Shown here one piece after another: positions 14,499 to 21,743 of a DNA stretch of 33,739 nt. Below the pieces are notes generated by a model. The model saw only the letters and a program-made list of their open reading frames with translations, searched no databases and was not told where the DNA came from. A program made the position numbers and the translations under genes. The first letter of the stretch is position 1. Each line of letters starts with the position of its first letter. This DNA comes from Tetragenococcus muriaticus DSM 15685. Its GTDB lineage: Bacteria > Bacillota > Bacilli > Lactobacillales > Enterococcaceae. Location: positions 1-33,739 of the forward strand of contig NZ_AUIQ01000016.1 in the NCBI RefSeq assembly GCF_000423785.1, in the 5' to 3' direction.

Positions 14499-15125
14499 TT
14501 GAGTAATAATAAAATGACCTTCCACTTGCTTAAAGAAGATAACAATGAATTAGCTCAAGCTATAAAGTTGTTTGTTGAAACTTTTAAAACAGAAACAATT
14601 ACCGCTCATACGTATAATTTTAACCATGAGCTGACGGAAAAACAGTACTATAAAGCTTCTTTATTAAACGCTAAGCTTTGTATCAAGCAAGGACACGATA
14701 TCATCATTGCTAAAATTAACGACACTATGGTAAGAGTTTCTATTATAAAAAAAGTACCTCAAAATTCTTTGTTTGACACATTAAGAATCATTTTCCCAGA
14801 GGCTTTCAAGTTACTCCCATTATTAACAAAAATAAATTATAGAAATGCATTTTCTATGAGCAAAACAATGAAATTAACCTATCCTTTAAAAGAAAACTAT
14901 GTCACTTTAGCGGCAATTGCTGTGACTTCAGATTATCAAGGAAAAGGTGTGGGTAAACAATTGTTAAATGAAATCCACCAACGATATAAGAAAGATTTCG
15001 AGTCGATTTACTTATATACAGCGGACGAAAAAAATAAGGACCTTTATTCACACATTGGTTATGAAATGGTTGAGCGTAAACAAGCAAGTCATTTTAGCGT
15101 CTATCATATGATTTATCGATTTTAG
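14499..15125 (+). CDS. GNAT family N-acetyltransferase
   Basis: About 208 residues. The C-terminal GNAT core is clear: YVTLAAIAVTSDYQGKGVGKQLLNEIHQ contains the Q-G-K-G-V-G acetyl-CoA loop, and SIYLYTADEKNKDLYSHIGYEMVER is motif B. The N-terminal part shares layout and the LLNAKL motif with the GNAT at 8463, so they are probably paralogues. Start uncertain: TTG 14499 has AAAGGA 8 bases upstream and GAGG nearer; the ATG at 14514 is possible but far from any site; frames that start upstream run into the UvrA-like relic. Substrate unknown. Confidence 0.82.
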   Translation: MSNNKMTFHLLKEDNNELAQAIKLFVETFKTETITAHTYNFNHELTEKQYYKASLLNAKLCIKQGHDIIIAKINDTMVRVSIIKKVPQNSLFDTLRIIFPEAFKLLPLLTKINYRNAFSMSKTMKLTYPLKENYVTLAAIAVTSDYQGKGVGKQLLNEIHQRYKKDFESIYLYTADEKNKDLYSHIGYEMVERKQASHFSVYHMIYRF

Positions 15126-15153
15126 ATAAGAAGAGTAAAAAAGGAAGGTATGA

Positions 15154-15987
15154 ATGTTTTATAATTTAAAAGAGAGCTTAGAAAAGCCAGCCCTTTATAC
15201 AAAATCAAAAGAAGCTTTTTGGGATGATGAATATATCTCGAAACAAATGCTAAAAGCACATTTAGACCCGGATGTTTCTGGTGCGAGTCGCAAACTTTCT
15301 TTTATCGAACAATCTGTGTCTTGGATCAAAGAAAAAATTCCGGCACAAACCTATCCCGAACTACTTGATATAGGTTGCGGCCCAGGAATATATGCAGAAA
15401 AGATTGCTTTAGAGAATTATCAAGTAACGGGCGTTGACTTTTCCAAGCGATCGATTGATTATGCCAAAAAGTCCGCCCAGCAACATGGCTTAGCAAATAC
15501 TTATTATTATCAAGATTATTTAGCAATGGATTTAAAGCAAAGCTTTGATTTAGCTACATTAATCTATTGTGATTATGGGGCTTTATCGACTAAGGATCGT
15601 CAAACTTTACTGCATAATATTTATCAGCATTTAAAACAAGGTGGGAAATTATTACTTGATGTCTTTTCCCAAAAATTTTATCAACAATTTCAAGAAGAAC
15701 AAAAGTGGGAAAACTGTGAAAACGGAGGTTTTTGACGTCCAGATGAGTATATTGCATTGTACGGAAATTATAAGTATTCGAATGATGTTACTTTAGAACA
15801 AACTACGATTGTTTCAGATACAGAAATCACACCTTATTATGTGTGGAATACTTGTTTTACAAAGGACGCATTGATACAAGAAATGCAAGAAGCTGGTTTT
15901 GAGTTTTGTGAAATTTTTAGCGATGTTACTGGACGAGCTTATAATGAAGAAAATGAGACGATGGCTATTATTGTAGAAAAAAATTAG
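15154..15987 (+). pseudogene. Class I SAM-dependent methyltransferase interrupted by an in-frame TGA
   Basis: Two halves lie in the same frame, split only by TGA at 15733-15735. The first 193 codons carry the SAM-binding Rossmann core: LLDIGCGPGIYAEKIA (motif I), VTGVDFSKRSIDYAKK (motif II) and KQGGKLLLDVFS. The stop falls after ENGGF, where relatives have GGFW, so TGG to TGA is the simplest change. The next 83 codons (RPDEYIALYGNYKYSNDVTL onward) complete the small C-terminal lid. The restored protein would have 277 residues, normal for the family. AAGGAAGG precedes the ATG. The broken gene may still give a truncated protein; a sequencing error or read-through is also possible. Confidence 0.85.
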
Positions 15988-16012
15988 TAAAAAAATTTAG
16001 GAGGTCAAGTGT

Positions 16013-16480
16013 ATGAGAAAGTGGGTTATTTGGTTAATAAGTGTCGTGGGTATTGAATTGACTGGGATTATTTCCGGATTTTTTGCAGGAGATATCCAAA
16101 GTGTTTATCAACAATTGCAAAAACCGCCTCTTTCGCCACCAGGAGATATTATTGGAACAATCTGGACTATTTTATATGCGTTAATGGGAACTGCGCTGTT
16201 CTTGTTGATTATCTCTAAAGTTTCTAAGAAGATGAAGGTTGCAGCCATTATGCTTTTTGCGATACAACAAATATTGAATTTTTCGTGGAGTATTTTATTC
16301 TTTGGCGGAAATCATTATTGGATCGCTAGTCTTGTAATTATTCTACTTATTACCATGATCATTTTCTGTATGCGCGTATTTTATTATATCAATAAAGCAG
16401 CAAGTTTTCTATTTGCCCCTTATTTCATTTGGTGTTTTTATGCTGGATACTTATGCTTAGGGCTAGCTATTTTAAATTAG
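16013..16480 (+). CDS. tspO: TspO/MBR family tryptophan-rich membrane protein
   Basis: A 155-residue protein with five hydrophobic segments (about 4-25, 45-68, 74-93, 98-120, 128-150). The family signature is plain: LQKPPLSPPGDIIGTIWTILYALMG (residues 36-60), then FSWSILFFGG and FAPYFIWCFYAGYLCLGLAILN. TspO proteins bind porphyrins and cholesterol-like ligands and take part in tetrapyrrole and oxidative-stress responses. GGAGG precedes the ATG. It follows the broken methyltransferase by 25 bases and ends at a shared terminator. Confidence 0.92.
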   Translation: MRKWVIWLISVVGIELTGIISGFFAGDIQSVYQQLQKPPLSPPGDIIGTIWTILYALMGTALFLLIISKVSKKMKVAAIMLFAIQQILNFSWSILFFGGNHYWIASLVIILLITMIIFCMRVFYYINKAASFLFAPYFIWCFYAGYLCLGLAILN

Positions 16481-16481
16481 A

Positions 16482-16527
16482 AAAAAGGAAGGAAAAAGCC
16501 AGTTATCGTGCTTTTCCTTCCCTTTTT
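16482..16527. terminator. Bidirectional terminator between tspO and the ArsR gene
   Basis: AAAGGAAGGAAAAAGC pairs with GCTTTTCCTTCCCTTT around an 11-base loop, flanked by A and T runs; it overlaps the stop of the convergent ArsR gene. Confidence 0.88.
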
Positions 16528-16870
16528 ATTTATTTTCCTCTTTGGTTTCTAACAAAGCTAATAGGTGATCGATTAACTTTTTCATATCTTTAACATTATC
16601 GATCATATTAGAGAAATAATAATAGTTTTTAGTTCCTTCGCTGCGGATAGATACAATGTTTGCTTGTTTTAAAATATTTAAATGGTGGGAAACGGCAGGT
16701 CTAGATAATTGAGTAATTTCAGTTAGATCGATAACACGTAATCCATCACAAGATTCTTGTTCTAGTAAAGTCATAATAATGAGCTGTCTTTTTTCGTCGC
16801 CTAAAGCTAAAAGAAAATTCCTGGTATCAACAAACTCTGCTTTTAATTGTTGTAAATCTTGTTTTTCCAT
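16526..16870 (-). CDS. ArsR-family winged-helix transcriptional repressor
   Basis: A 114-residue ArsR/SmtB-type regulator. FLLALGDEKRQLIIMTLLEQ begins the winged helix; ITQLSRPAVSHHLNILKQANIVSIRSEGTKNYYYF is the recognition helix and wing. No CxC metal site is seen in the DNA-recognition helix, and only one Cys (Cys41) is present, so sensing metals is unlikely; a redox or small-molecule signal is more plausible. It is divergent from the oxidoreductase/DJ-1 operon, and related TTCAA/TTGAA palindromes overlap both promoters, which suggests it represses itself and the operon. Confidence 0.9.
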   Translation of the reverse strand: MEKQDLQQLKAEFVDTRNFLLALGDEKRQLIIMTLLEQESCDGLRVIDLTEITQLSRPAVSHHLNILKQANIVSIRSEGTKNYYYFSNMIDNVKDMKKLIDHLLALLETKEENK

Positions 16871-16894
16871 GATGTACCTCTCTTTAGTTTATTC

Positions 16895-16932
16895 GTTCAA
16901 TTCATTGAACCATCGTTTGTTTTGATTGTCAA
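16895..16932 (-). promoter_or_regulatory. Promoter and operator of the ArsR gene
   Basis: On the - strand TTGACA (16932-16927), a 17-base spacer and TTCAAT (16909-16904) form a promoter. A perfect inverted repeat GTTCAAT-TC-ATTGAAC (16895-16910) covers the -10 box, as expected for autorepression. Confidence 0.75.
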
Positions 16933-16983
16933 ACTTTTGTTTAATATCTCTTGCTATATTGAGTAATAACAAAAACAAAGTTG

Positions 16984-17012
16984 TTGACTTATTTTCAAAA
17001 AAAGCATAGGAT
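16984..17012 (+). promoter_or_regulatory. Promoter of the oxidoreductase/DJ-1 operon
   Basis: TTGACT (16984-16989), 17-base spacer, TAGGAT (17007-17012), on the + strand, 53 bases before the GTG start. Confidence 0.7.
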
Positions 17013-17024
17013 AAATTTCGTAAA

Positions 17025-17046
17025 TTCAATGGTTTAAACCTTTGAA
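17025..17046. promoter_or_regulatory. 22-bp operator palindrome, probable ArsR-type site
   Basis: TTCAA-T-GGTTTAAACC-T-TTGAA is a dyad broken only at one symmetric T/T pair. It lies just downstream of the -10 box and shares TTCAA/TTGAA half-sites with the site at 16895-16910. Confidence 0.78.
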
Positions 17047-17064
17047 CGATTAGGAGGAAAAAGA

Positions 17065-18078
17065 GTGACACAAACAATGAAAGCAATGGGAATTTCTCAA
17101 TATAAACAAGAAAAATTAGAAGAACTAACCTTACCGCTACCAGAAATTTCGGAAAATGAAGTGTTGGTAGAAATTGTAGCCGCAAGTATTAATCCGATTG
17201 ATTTAAAAATTCGGGATGGTAAGTTAAAACTGTTACTCCATTATGATATGCCTTTAGTTTTGGGAAATGATTTTGCGGGAAGGATTGTAAAAATAGGTGG
17301 GAAAGTTACGAAATTTAAAGTAGGCGATGAAGTTTACGGGCGTCCGAAAAAGTCTAAAATTGGAACATTTGCTGAATATATTGGTATTGACCAAGCGGAT
17401 ATCGCATTAAAACCTAAAAACCTTACATTTGAAGAAGCTGCTTCGATTCCTTTAGTTGGTTTAACGAGCTATCAAGCTTTGCATGATGTTATGCAAGTAC
17501 AACCTGGGGATAAAGTATTGATCCAAGCCGGTTCTGGTGGAATTGGTACAATTGCCATTCAATTGGCTAAATTGATGGGCGTTTACGTTGCTACCACAGC
17601 AAGCGATAAAGGAAAAGATTTAGTGACTCGCTTGGGTGCAGATCAAATTGTGAATTATCGTAAAGAAAATTTTGCAGAGGTATTGAGTGATTTTGATGAT
17701 GTTTATGACACTTTAGGCGGGCAAAACCTATTGGATGGCTTTAAGATTCTAAAACCGGGAGGCAATATAGTAACACTTAGCGGCACACCGAATGCGCGTT
17801 TTGGCAAAAAATATGGTGTAGGCTGGTTTAAAACAATGCTTTTTGGGCTAGCTTCGGCTAAATTAACTCGCTTAGAAAAGAAGTATGATGTGAACTATCA
17901 TTTTCTATTTATGAAACCAAGTGGTTCACAACTTGAAATTTTACGTAATTATATTGAAGATGGGAAATTAGAACCCATTGTTGATCGTGTTTTTTCTTTT
18001 GCACAAACACAAGAAGCAGTAGAATATTCAGAATCTGGCCATGCTAAAGGAAAAATTATCATTAAAATAAATGAATAG
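17065..18078 (+). CDS. Zinc-free MDR-family NADP-dependent oxidoreductase
   Basis: A 337-residue quinone-oxidoreductase-like enzyme: GroES-like N-terminal part with VAASINPIDLKIRDGK, LGNDFAGRIVKIG and VGDEVYGRP, then the nucleotide-binding motif IQAGSGGIGTIAIQLAK (about 152-168). No zinc ligands. Start is GTG at 17065, 7 bases from AGGAGG (17052-17057). The next gene, a DJ-1/PfpI protein, follows after 17 bases, so the two form an operon under the ArsR-type regulator. The pairing of a quinone/enone reductase with a DJ-1 protein suggests defence against electrophiles or carbonyls (inference). Confidence 0.9.
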   Translation: MTQTMKAMGISQYKQEKLEELTLPLPEISENEVLVEIVAASINPIDLKIRDGKLKLLLHYDMPLVLGNDFAGRIVKIGGKVTKFKVGDEVYGRPKKSKIGTFAEYIGIDQADIALKPKNLTFEEAASIPLVGLTSYQALHDVMQVQPGDKVLIQAGSGGIGTIAIQLAKLMGVYVATTASDKGKDLVTRLGADQIVNYRKENFAEVLSDFDDVYDTLGGQNLLDGFKILKPGGNIVTLSGTPNARFGKKYGVGWFKTMLFGLASAKLTRLEKKYDVNYHFLFMKPSGSQLEILRNYIEDGKLEPIVDRVFSFAQTQEAVEYSESGHAKGKIIIKINE

Positions 18079-18095
18079 GGAAAAGAGGGCGACTA

Positions 18096-18770
18096 ATGAA
18101 AAAGATACTTGTTGTATTAACCAACACAGTAAAATATGGGGAGAAAAATGCGGCTACTGGTTTATGGTTAGGCGAAGCAACGGAGTTTGTAGCTGAAGTT
18201 CAAAAGCAAGGTTTTGAAATAGATTACGTAAGTCCGCAAGGTGGTTTTGTCCCCTTGGATCCGCGTAGCATGAAATCGATTGATGATGAATCCTTTGCTA
18301 TTTATGAGCAACCTCAATTCCAAGAAAAAGCACTGGCTCATTCGTTACAGCCTAGTCAAGTGAATTCTTCAGACTATTTAGGCATCTATTATACAGGTGG
18401 CCATGGTGTAATGTGGGATTTTCCTAATAGTCCTGAATTAGAAAAAATTAGTTTGCAAATTTATCAAAATAACGGTTATGTTACGTCGGTTTGCCATGGT
18501 ATCGCAGGTCTATTATTTATGAAAGATAGCAATGGCGAGTATTTCGTAAAAGATAAAAAGATTACAGGCTTTACTACCACTGAAGAATACCTTAGTGGAA
18601 AAAGCTCTGTTGTCCCATTTTATAATGAGAAAGTCGCGGAAGAACATGGCGCGCAATTTGTTAAAGCAAGAGCTTTTAAATCATTTGCCGTACAAGATGG
18701 ACGAATTATTACTGGTCAAAATCCATTTTCTGCAAAAGCCGTAGCTCAGAAATTTTTGGAGAACGTGTAA
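18096..18770 (+). CDS. DJ-1/PfpI family protein, Hsp31-like (type 1 glutamine amidotransferase fold)
   Basis: A 224-residue single-domain protein of the Hsp31/HchA-like branch. The nucleophile elbow is YVTSVCHGIAGLL with Cys133 followed by His134; Glu27 (GLWLGEATEF) is the expected acidic partner, and TGGHGVMWDFPNS (100-112) is the oxyanion region characteristic of this branch. Relatives act as glutathione-independent glyoxalase III, or as chaperones or protein-repair enzymes against methylglyoxal. Second gene of the ArsR-controlled operon, with AGAGGG upstream. Immediately downstream begins the 41-bp repeat array; no classical terminator is seen. Confidence 0.9.
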   Translation: MKKILVVLTNTVKYGEKNAATGLWLGEATEFVAEVQKQGFEIDYVSPQGGFVPLDPRSMKSIDDESFAIYEQPQFQEKALAHSLQPSQVNSSDYLGIYYTGGHGVMWDFPNSPELEKISLQIYQNNGYVTSVCHGIAGLLFMKDSNGEYFVKDKKITGFTTTEEYLSGKSSVVPFYNEKVAEEHGAQFVKARAFKSFAVQDGRIITGQNPFSAKAVAQKFLENV

Positions 18771-18815
18771 GAAAAATTGGTTGAAAGCTATCCTTCAAAC
18801 AACCAATTTCGCAAT

Positions 18816-19102
18816 GTATTGGAGGCAACTCTTTGGATGTGCTCCCGATTCCAAATGTATTGGAGGCAACTTGACTGATGTGCCCCCAATCCCAAACGTA
18901 TTGGAGGCAACTCTTTGGATGTGCTCCCAATTCCAAATGTATTGGAGGCAACTCTTTGGATGTGCCTCCGATTCCAAACGTATTGGAGGCGACTCTTTAG
19001 ATGTGCTCCCAATTCCAAATGTATTGGAGGTGACTCTTTGGATGTGCTCCCAATCCCAAACGTATTGGAGGCAACTTCCTCGATATGCCTCCAATAATAT
19101 TG
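18816..19102. repeat. Seven tandem copies of a 41-bp unit (array A)
   Basis: GTATTGGAGG recurs at 18816, 18857, 18898, 18939, 18980, 19021 and 19062, always exactly 41 bases apart. Each unit holds TTGGAGGCAACTC, a short TTTG-type spacer, GATGTGCTCCCAA and a TTCCAAAT/CCCAAAC tail, so each can fold into a hairpin (arms of about 13, with wobble). In unit 4 GGAGGCA/TGCCTCC is perfect, and in unit 7 ATTGGAGGCA/TGCCTCCAAT. Units differ at few positions. All six frames stay largely open only because the unit has few stop codons; since 41 is not a multiple of three, no protein repeat results. Intergenic, between the DJ-1 and GyrI-like genes. Confidence 0.95.
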
Positions 19103-19217
19103 GTACAAAAAATATAAAACGTTTTAAAAAAGTTAGTGAAAACCATTTTAAAGCGTGTTAACGTTATTTGTGAGGAATGATTAGCTAATCTTCTCAATAT
19201 ATTTTGGGAGGAAATGA

Positions 19218-19676
19218 ATGAATTATAAAATTGAAATTTTAGTTAACCATAAAATAGTTTACGTGAGGAACACGGGAGAATATGGAAGTCCCGAGAATTT
19301 TCAAATGATGAAAGATTTTAAAAAGTGGATTTTCTATAATCAGTTAGAAAATAATAAAAAGACCCAGGGGATTGTTGGCATTGCACAAGATGACCCTCGA
19401 ATAACACCGTCTGAACAATGTAGATATGATCTATTATTGTTTACTGATAAAGGCTTTTCACAGGATCCTCAAGTAAATATGGGATATTTTGAAGGGGAAA
19501 AATATGCAGTATTTACTGTTACTCATATTACAGAAGCAGTTGGTTCATTTTGGGAAAATATAAATGAACATATTTCAAAAAACGATTTAACTGTAAAAAA
19601 TAGCCCCATTCTTGAGCGTTATAAAGAAGAAGAGGGAACAGATAAAATTTGCGAATTTTTAATCCCAATTAAATAG
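19218..19676 (+). CDS. GyrI-like small-molecule-binding domain protein
   Basis: A 152-residue stand-alone GyrI/SbmC-type domain, as found at the C-terminus of AraC-family regulators: IVYVRNTGEYGSPENFQMM at the start, GIAQDDPRITPSEQCRYDLLLF in the middle and the FEGEKYAVFTVTHITEAVGSFWENI and CEFLIPIK ending of the family. Such proteins bind hydrophobic or cyclopropanoid compounds; SbmC shields gyrase from toxins. No DNA-binding domain is present. GGGAGGA precedes the ATG. Followed by a terminator. Ligand unknown. Confidence 0.87.
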   Translation: MNYKIEILVNHKIVYVRNTGEYGSPENFQMMKDFKKWIFYNQLENNKKTQGIVGIAQDDPRITPSEQCRYDLLLFTDKGFSQDPQVNMGYFEGEKYAVFTVTHITEAVGSFWENINEHISKNDLTVKNSPILERYKEEEGTDKICEFLIPIK

Positions 19677-19683
19677 TCCCAAG

Positions 19684-19716
19684 AAAGAGAGCACTTCGAA
19701 ATGCTCTTTTTTTTAA
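19684..19716 (+). terminator. Rho-independent terminator
   Basis: AAAGAGAGCA and TGCTCTTTTT form a short stem around a CTTCGAAA loop, followed by a T run. Confidence 0.88.
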
Positions 19717-19807
19717 TAAAATTGGAAGACATCTTGCATTTTTTAGAAATAAAAAGTAATATATAATTTACATAAGGAATGTATATATTACATAAAAGGA
19801 ATGTGAT

Positions 19808-20002
19808 ATGATGCTCGCTAACAGAGTGAAAGAATTTAGAGTTGCTGCAGATCTTCAACAAAAAGAACTTGCTTCAGGCGTGGGTGTTACTAGACAAACG
19901 GTTAGTTTGATAGAAAAGGGACAATATAATCCTTCTTTAAAACTATGTTTGAGTATCTGTCACGTTTTAGAGCATACGCTAGATGAAATTTTCTATGTTT
20001 AA
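19808..20002 (+). CDS. XRE/Cro-type small helix-turn-helix regulator
   Basis: A 64-residue stand-alone Cro/C1-type HTH: NRVKEFRVAADLQQKELASGVGVTRQTVSLIEKGQYNPSLKLCLSI-type sequence with the recognition helix at about residues 27-40, ending VLEHTLDEIFYV as in the YozG-like family. Two direct repeats, ACATAAGGAATGT and ACATAAAAGGAATGT, lie immediately upstream (about 19770-19804), the second containing the ribosome site, so autoregulation is likely. It is followed after 23 bases by a membrane protein gene, a common pairing in which the membrane protein is the regulated or sensing partner. Confidence 0.9.
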   Translation: MMLANRVKEFRVAADLQQKELASGVGVTRQTVSLIEKGQYNPSLKLCLSICHVLEHTLDEIFYV

Positions 20003-20025
20003 TACTAAAAAGAAGAGTTGTATAA

Positions 20026-20436
20026 ATGTTAAAAAAAGTGAAAGATGAACGCTTAACTAAAAAGGAACTGAAGTGTATTAAAGGATTAGCAATTTTACAA
20101 AACGTTGTTATATTTGGACTTTTAGTTCACCAAACTATACAAAAAGACGTACCAGCAAGAGAAATCTTTAATCTTAGTAATCCTTTATTTGTTGCTTTTG
20201 CTGTATTTTTTATTCCAATGATTATCGTTGAAAATATTATTGAATTATTAAACGAGGATGAAAATAAATATAGCCAAAAAAAGGTACTAGGCTTAACTTT
20301 TACTTTTACGCTACTTTTCATAGGTTTGGTCTATTTGTTTGATCCTGTCATTGGCTTTACTGGTATTAAGGTAGGATTCTTCGCTACTGCTTTTTTATTT
20401 TTATTCATGCAAGTAGTAAACCGTTTCCGACAATAA
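20026..20436 (+). CDS. Integral membrane protein of unknown function, partner of XRE regulator
   Basis: A 136-residue protein with four hydrophobic segments (about 24-39, 53-71, 87-105, 112-130) and a basic N-terminus (MLKKVKDERLTKKELK). I can assign no function. Small XRE-type regulators of this kind are often followed by a three- or four-helix membrane protein of this size. The gene lies 23 bases after the regulator and probably shares its transcript. AAGAAGAG lies upstream of the ATG. Confidence 0.78.
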   Translation: MLKKVKDERLTKKELKCIKGLAILQNVVIFGLLVHQTIQKDVPAREIFNLSNPLFVAFAVFFIPMIIVENIIELLNEDENKYSQKKVLGLTFTFTLLFIGLVYLFDPVIGFTGIKVGFFATAFLFLFMQVVNRFRQ

Positions 20437-20474
20437 ATAATTAAAAGTTTCAATTATTAGAAGGGCAAGTTATT

Positions 20475-21476
20475 ATGAGTTATAAAAGTTTATACTATTC
20501 AGAATTTGGTGAACCAGAAGTAGTTATCCAAGAAACAAACAGAAGAATTTCACATTTAGATGAAGACGAAGCTTTAATTGAAATGATGATGGCACCAATA
20601 AATCCTTCAGATTTGATCCCTGTTACGGGAGCTTATGCTCACAGAATTTCATTACCAAGTACAGTTGGATACGAAGGCGTAGGAATTATAAAAAAAGTTG
20701 GAAGTCCAGAGAAGCAGTCTTTGCTAGGTAAAAAGGTCTTACCATTGAGAGAAGAAGGGACTTGGCAAGAAGCTGTAGTAATGAAAATTGATCATCTAAT
20801 TTTAGTCCCTGAGACTATTGATCACAGGATTGCTTGCCAGACTTATATAAATCCCATTACGGCGTGGTTGCTTTGTACTAGAGAGTTTACATTAAGAAAA
20901 CAAGATTTTTTATTGGTGAATGCTGGAAATTCTTCCATCGGAAAAATATTTATCCAACTTTCAAAAATTTTAGGATTTAAAATCATTTCAGTGATTCGTA
21001 GCGAGCAATATCGAAATAATTTAAGTGGATTAGGCGCGGATTACATTTTGAATTCAAGTGTGGAAGATGTCTTTGATGCAGTTATGAAAATAACTGAGGG
21101 AAAAGGCGTTAAAGCAGCTATAGATATGATTGGCAGTTCAGCTGGAACTACCTTAGCGCGTTGTGTCTCTGATGGTGGAGATTTTCGGACGATTGGTTTG
21201 TTGTCTGGCTACCAAGTGGATTGGAAATATATTGCAAATCATTTAAATATCACCGCAAGAATGTTTCACTTAAGACACTGGAGCGAAAACTGTTCTCTTG
21301 CAGAATGGCAAAAGCAGTTTGAAACGATTTTTCATTTAATATATAAAGGGGAGCTTCAGTTAACTTTCCCGCAACTCATTTATCCTTTTAACCAATATAA
21401 ACAAGCCGCACAAAAAGCCTTAGATCCAACGGTAAAAGATAAAGTTTATCTTTCATTTAATAAATATGAAAGTTAA
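20475..21476 (+). CDS. MDR-family oxidoreductase, enoyl-reductase-like (MECR/QOR branch)
   Basis: A 333-residue medium-chain reductase: LIEMMMAPINPSDLIPVTGAYAHR and VGYEGVGIIKKVG in the GroES-like part resemble trans-2-enoyl reductases (MECR/ETR1), and LVNAGNSSIGKIFIQLSKILG (about 143-163) is the nucleotide-binding turn, with Asn-Ser-Ser in place of the usual Gly-rich loop. No zinc ligands. The C-terminal HLRHWSENCSLAEWQKQFETIF is typical of the branch. It may reduce an alpha,beta-unsaturated carbonyl. AAGGGC precedes the ATG. It follows the membrane protein gene by 38 bases; a shared transcript is possible. Downstream lies repeat array B, with no terminator seen. Confidence 0.87.
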   Translation: MSYKSLYYSEFGEPEVVIQETNRRISHLDEDEALIEMMMAPINPSDLIPVTGAYAHRISLPSTVGYEGVGIIKKVGSPEKQSLLGKKVLPLREEGTWQEAVVMKIDHLILVPETIDHRIACQTYINPITAWLLCTREFTLRKQDFLLVNAGNSSIGKIFIQLSKILGFKIISVIRSEQYRNNLSGLGADYILNSSVEDVFDAVMKITEGKGVKAAIDMIGSSAGTTLARCVSDGGDFRTIGLLSGYQVDWKYIANHLNITARMFHLRHWSENCSLAEWQKQFETIFHLIYKGELQLTFPQLIYPFNQYKQAAQKALDPTVKDKVYLSFNKYES

Positions 21477-21500
21477 ATTATTATAATTAAAAGATTATTT

Positions 21501-21736
21501 TAAGCACATAACAATAGAAAAGTAGTGGGGTTAAAACGTTATAAGCTCACTAGTTTTAGTAAGTAGTGAGCTAAAATCCAATATTTTATGGTAAATTTTC
21601 CGTTTTAAGTTAATAAGCGCATAAGTATTCCAAAACAGGGTGGTTAATAGGGTTTAAGCACATAACAAGTAAAAAGTAATGTTGTTAAAATATTTTAAGC
21701 ACACTGTTTTGGAAAAGTAATGTGGCAATTTATTAT
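21501..21736. repeat. Degenerate array with 41-bp period (array B)
   Basis: Copies starting TAAGCRC begin at 21501, 21542 (TAAGCTC), 21614 (TAAGCGC), 21655 and 21696: spacings of 41, 72, 41 and 41, where 72 is one unit plus a shortened 31-base copy. The core is TAAGCACATAACA..., an A-rich middle and AGTARTG..GTTAAAA. Copy 2 has a perfect 9-bp inverted repeat (AGCTCACTA 21544-21552 with TAGTGAGCT 21564-21572), and copy 4 an imperfect 14-base one. TTCCAAAACAG in copy 3 (21628-21638) is the exact complement of CTGTTTTGGAA in copy 5 (21704-21714). The array fills the space between two convergent genes. Confidence 0.85.
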
Positions 21737-21743
21737 TTTTGCC

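Noticed and set aside
15757-15987. Separate small gene after the methyltransferase
   Set aside because: It is in the same frame as the upstream part, lacks a ribosome site, and completes the C-terminal lid of the methyltransferase.
18816-19102. CRISPR array
   Set aside because: The repeats are contiguous, with no unique spacers, and no cas genes are present.
18781-19161. Long open frames across the 41-bp array on both strands, with repeated Cys/Trp peptides
   Set aside because: The frames are open only because the repeat unit lacks stops; 41 is not divisible by three, so each unit is read in a different frame, and no ribosome site precedes a start.
21501-21736. CRISPR-like array
   Set aside because: Units are degenerate along their full length; there are no conserved repeats separated by unrelated spacers.
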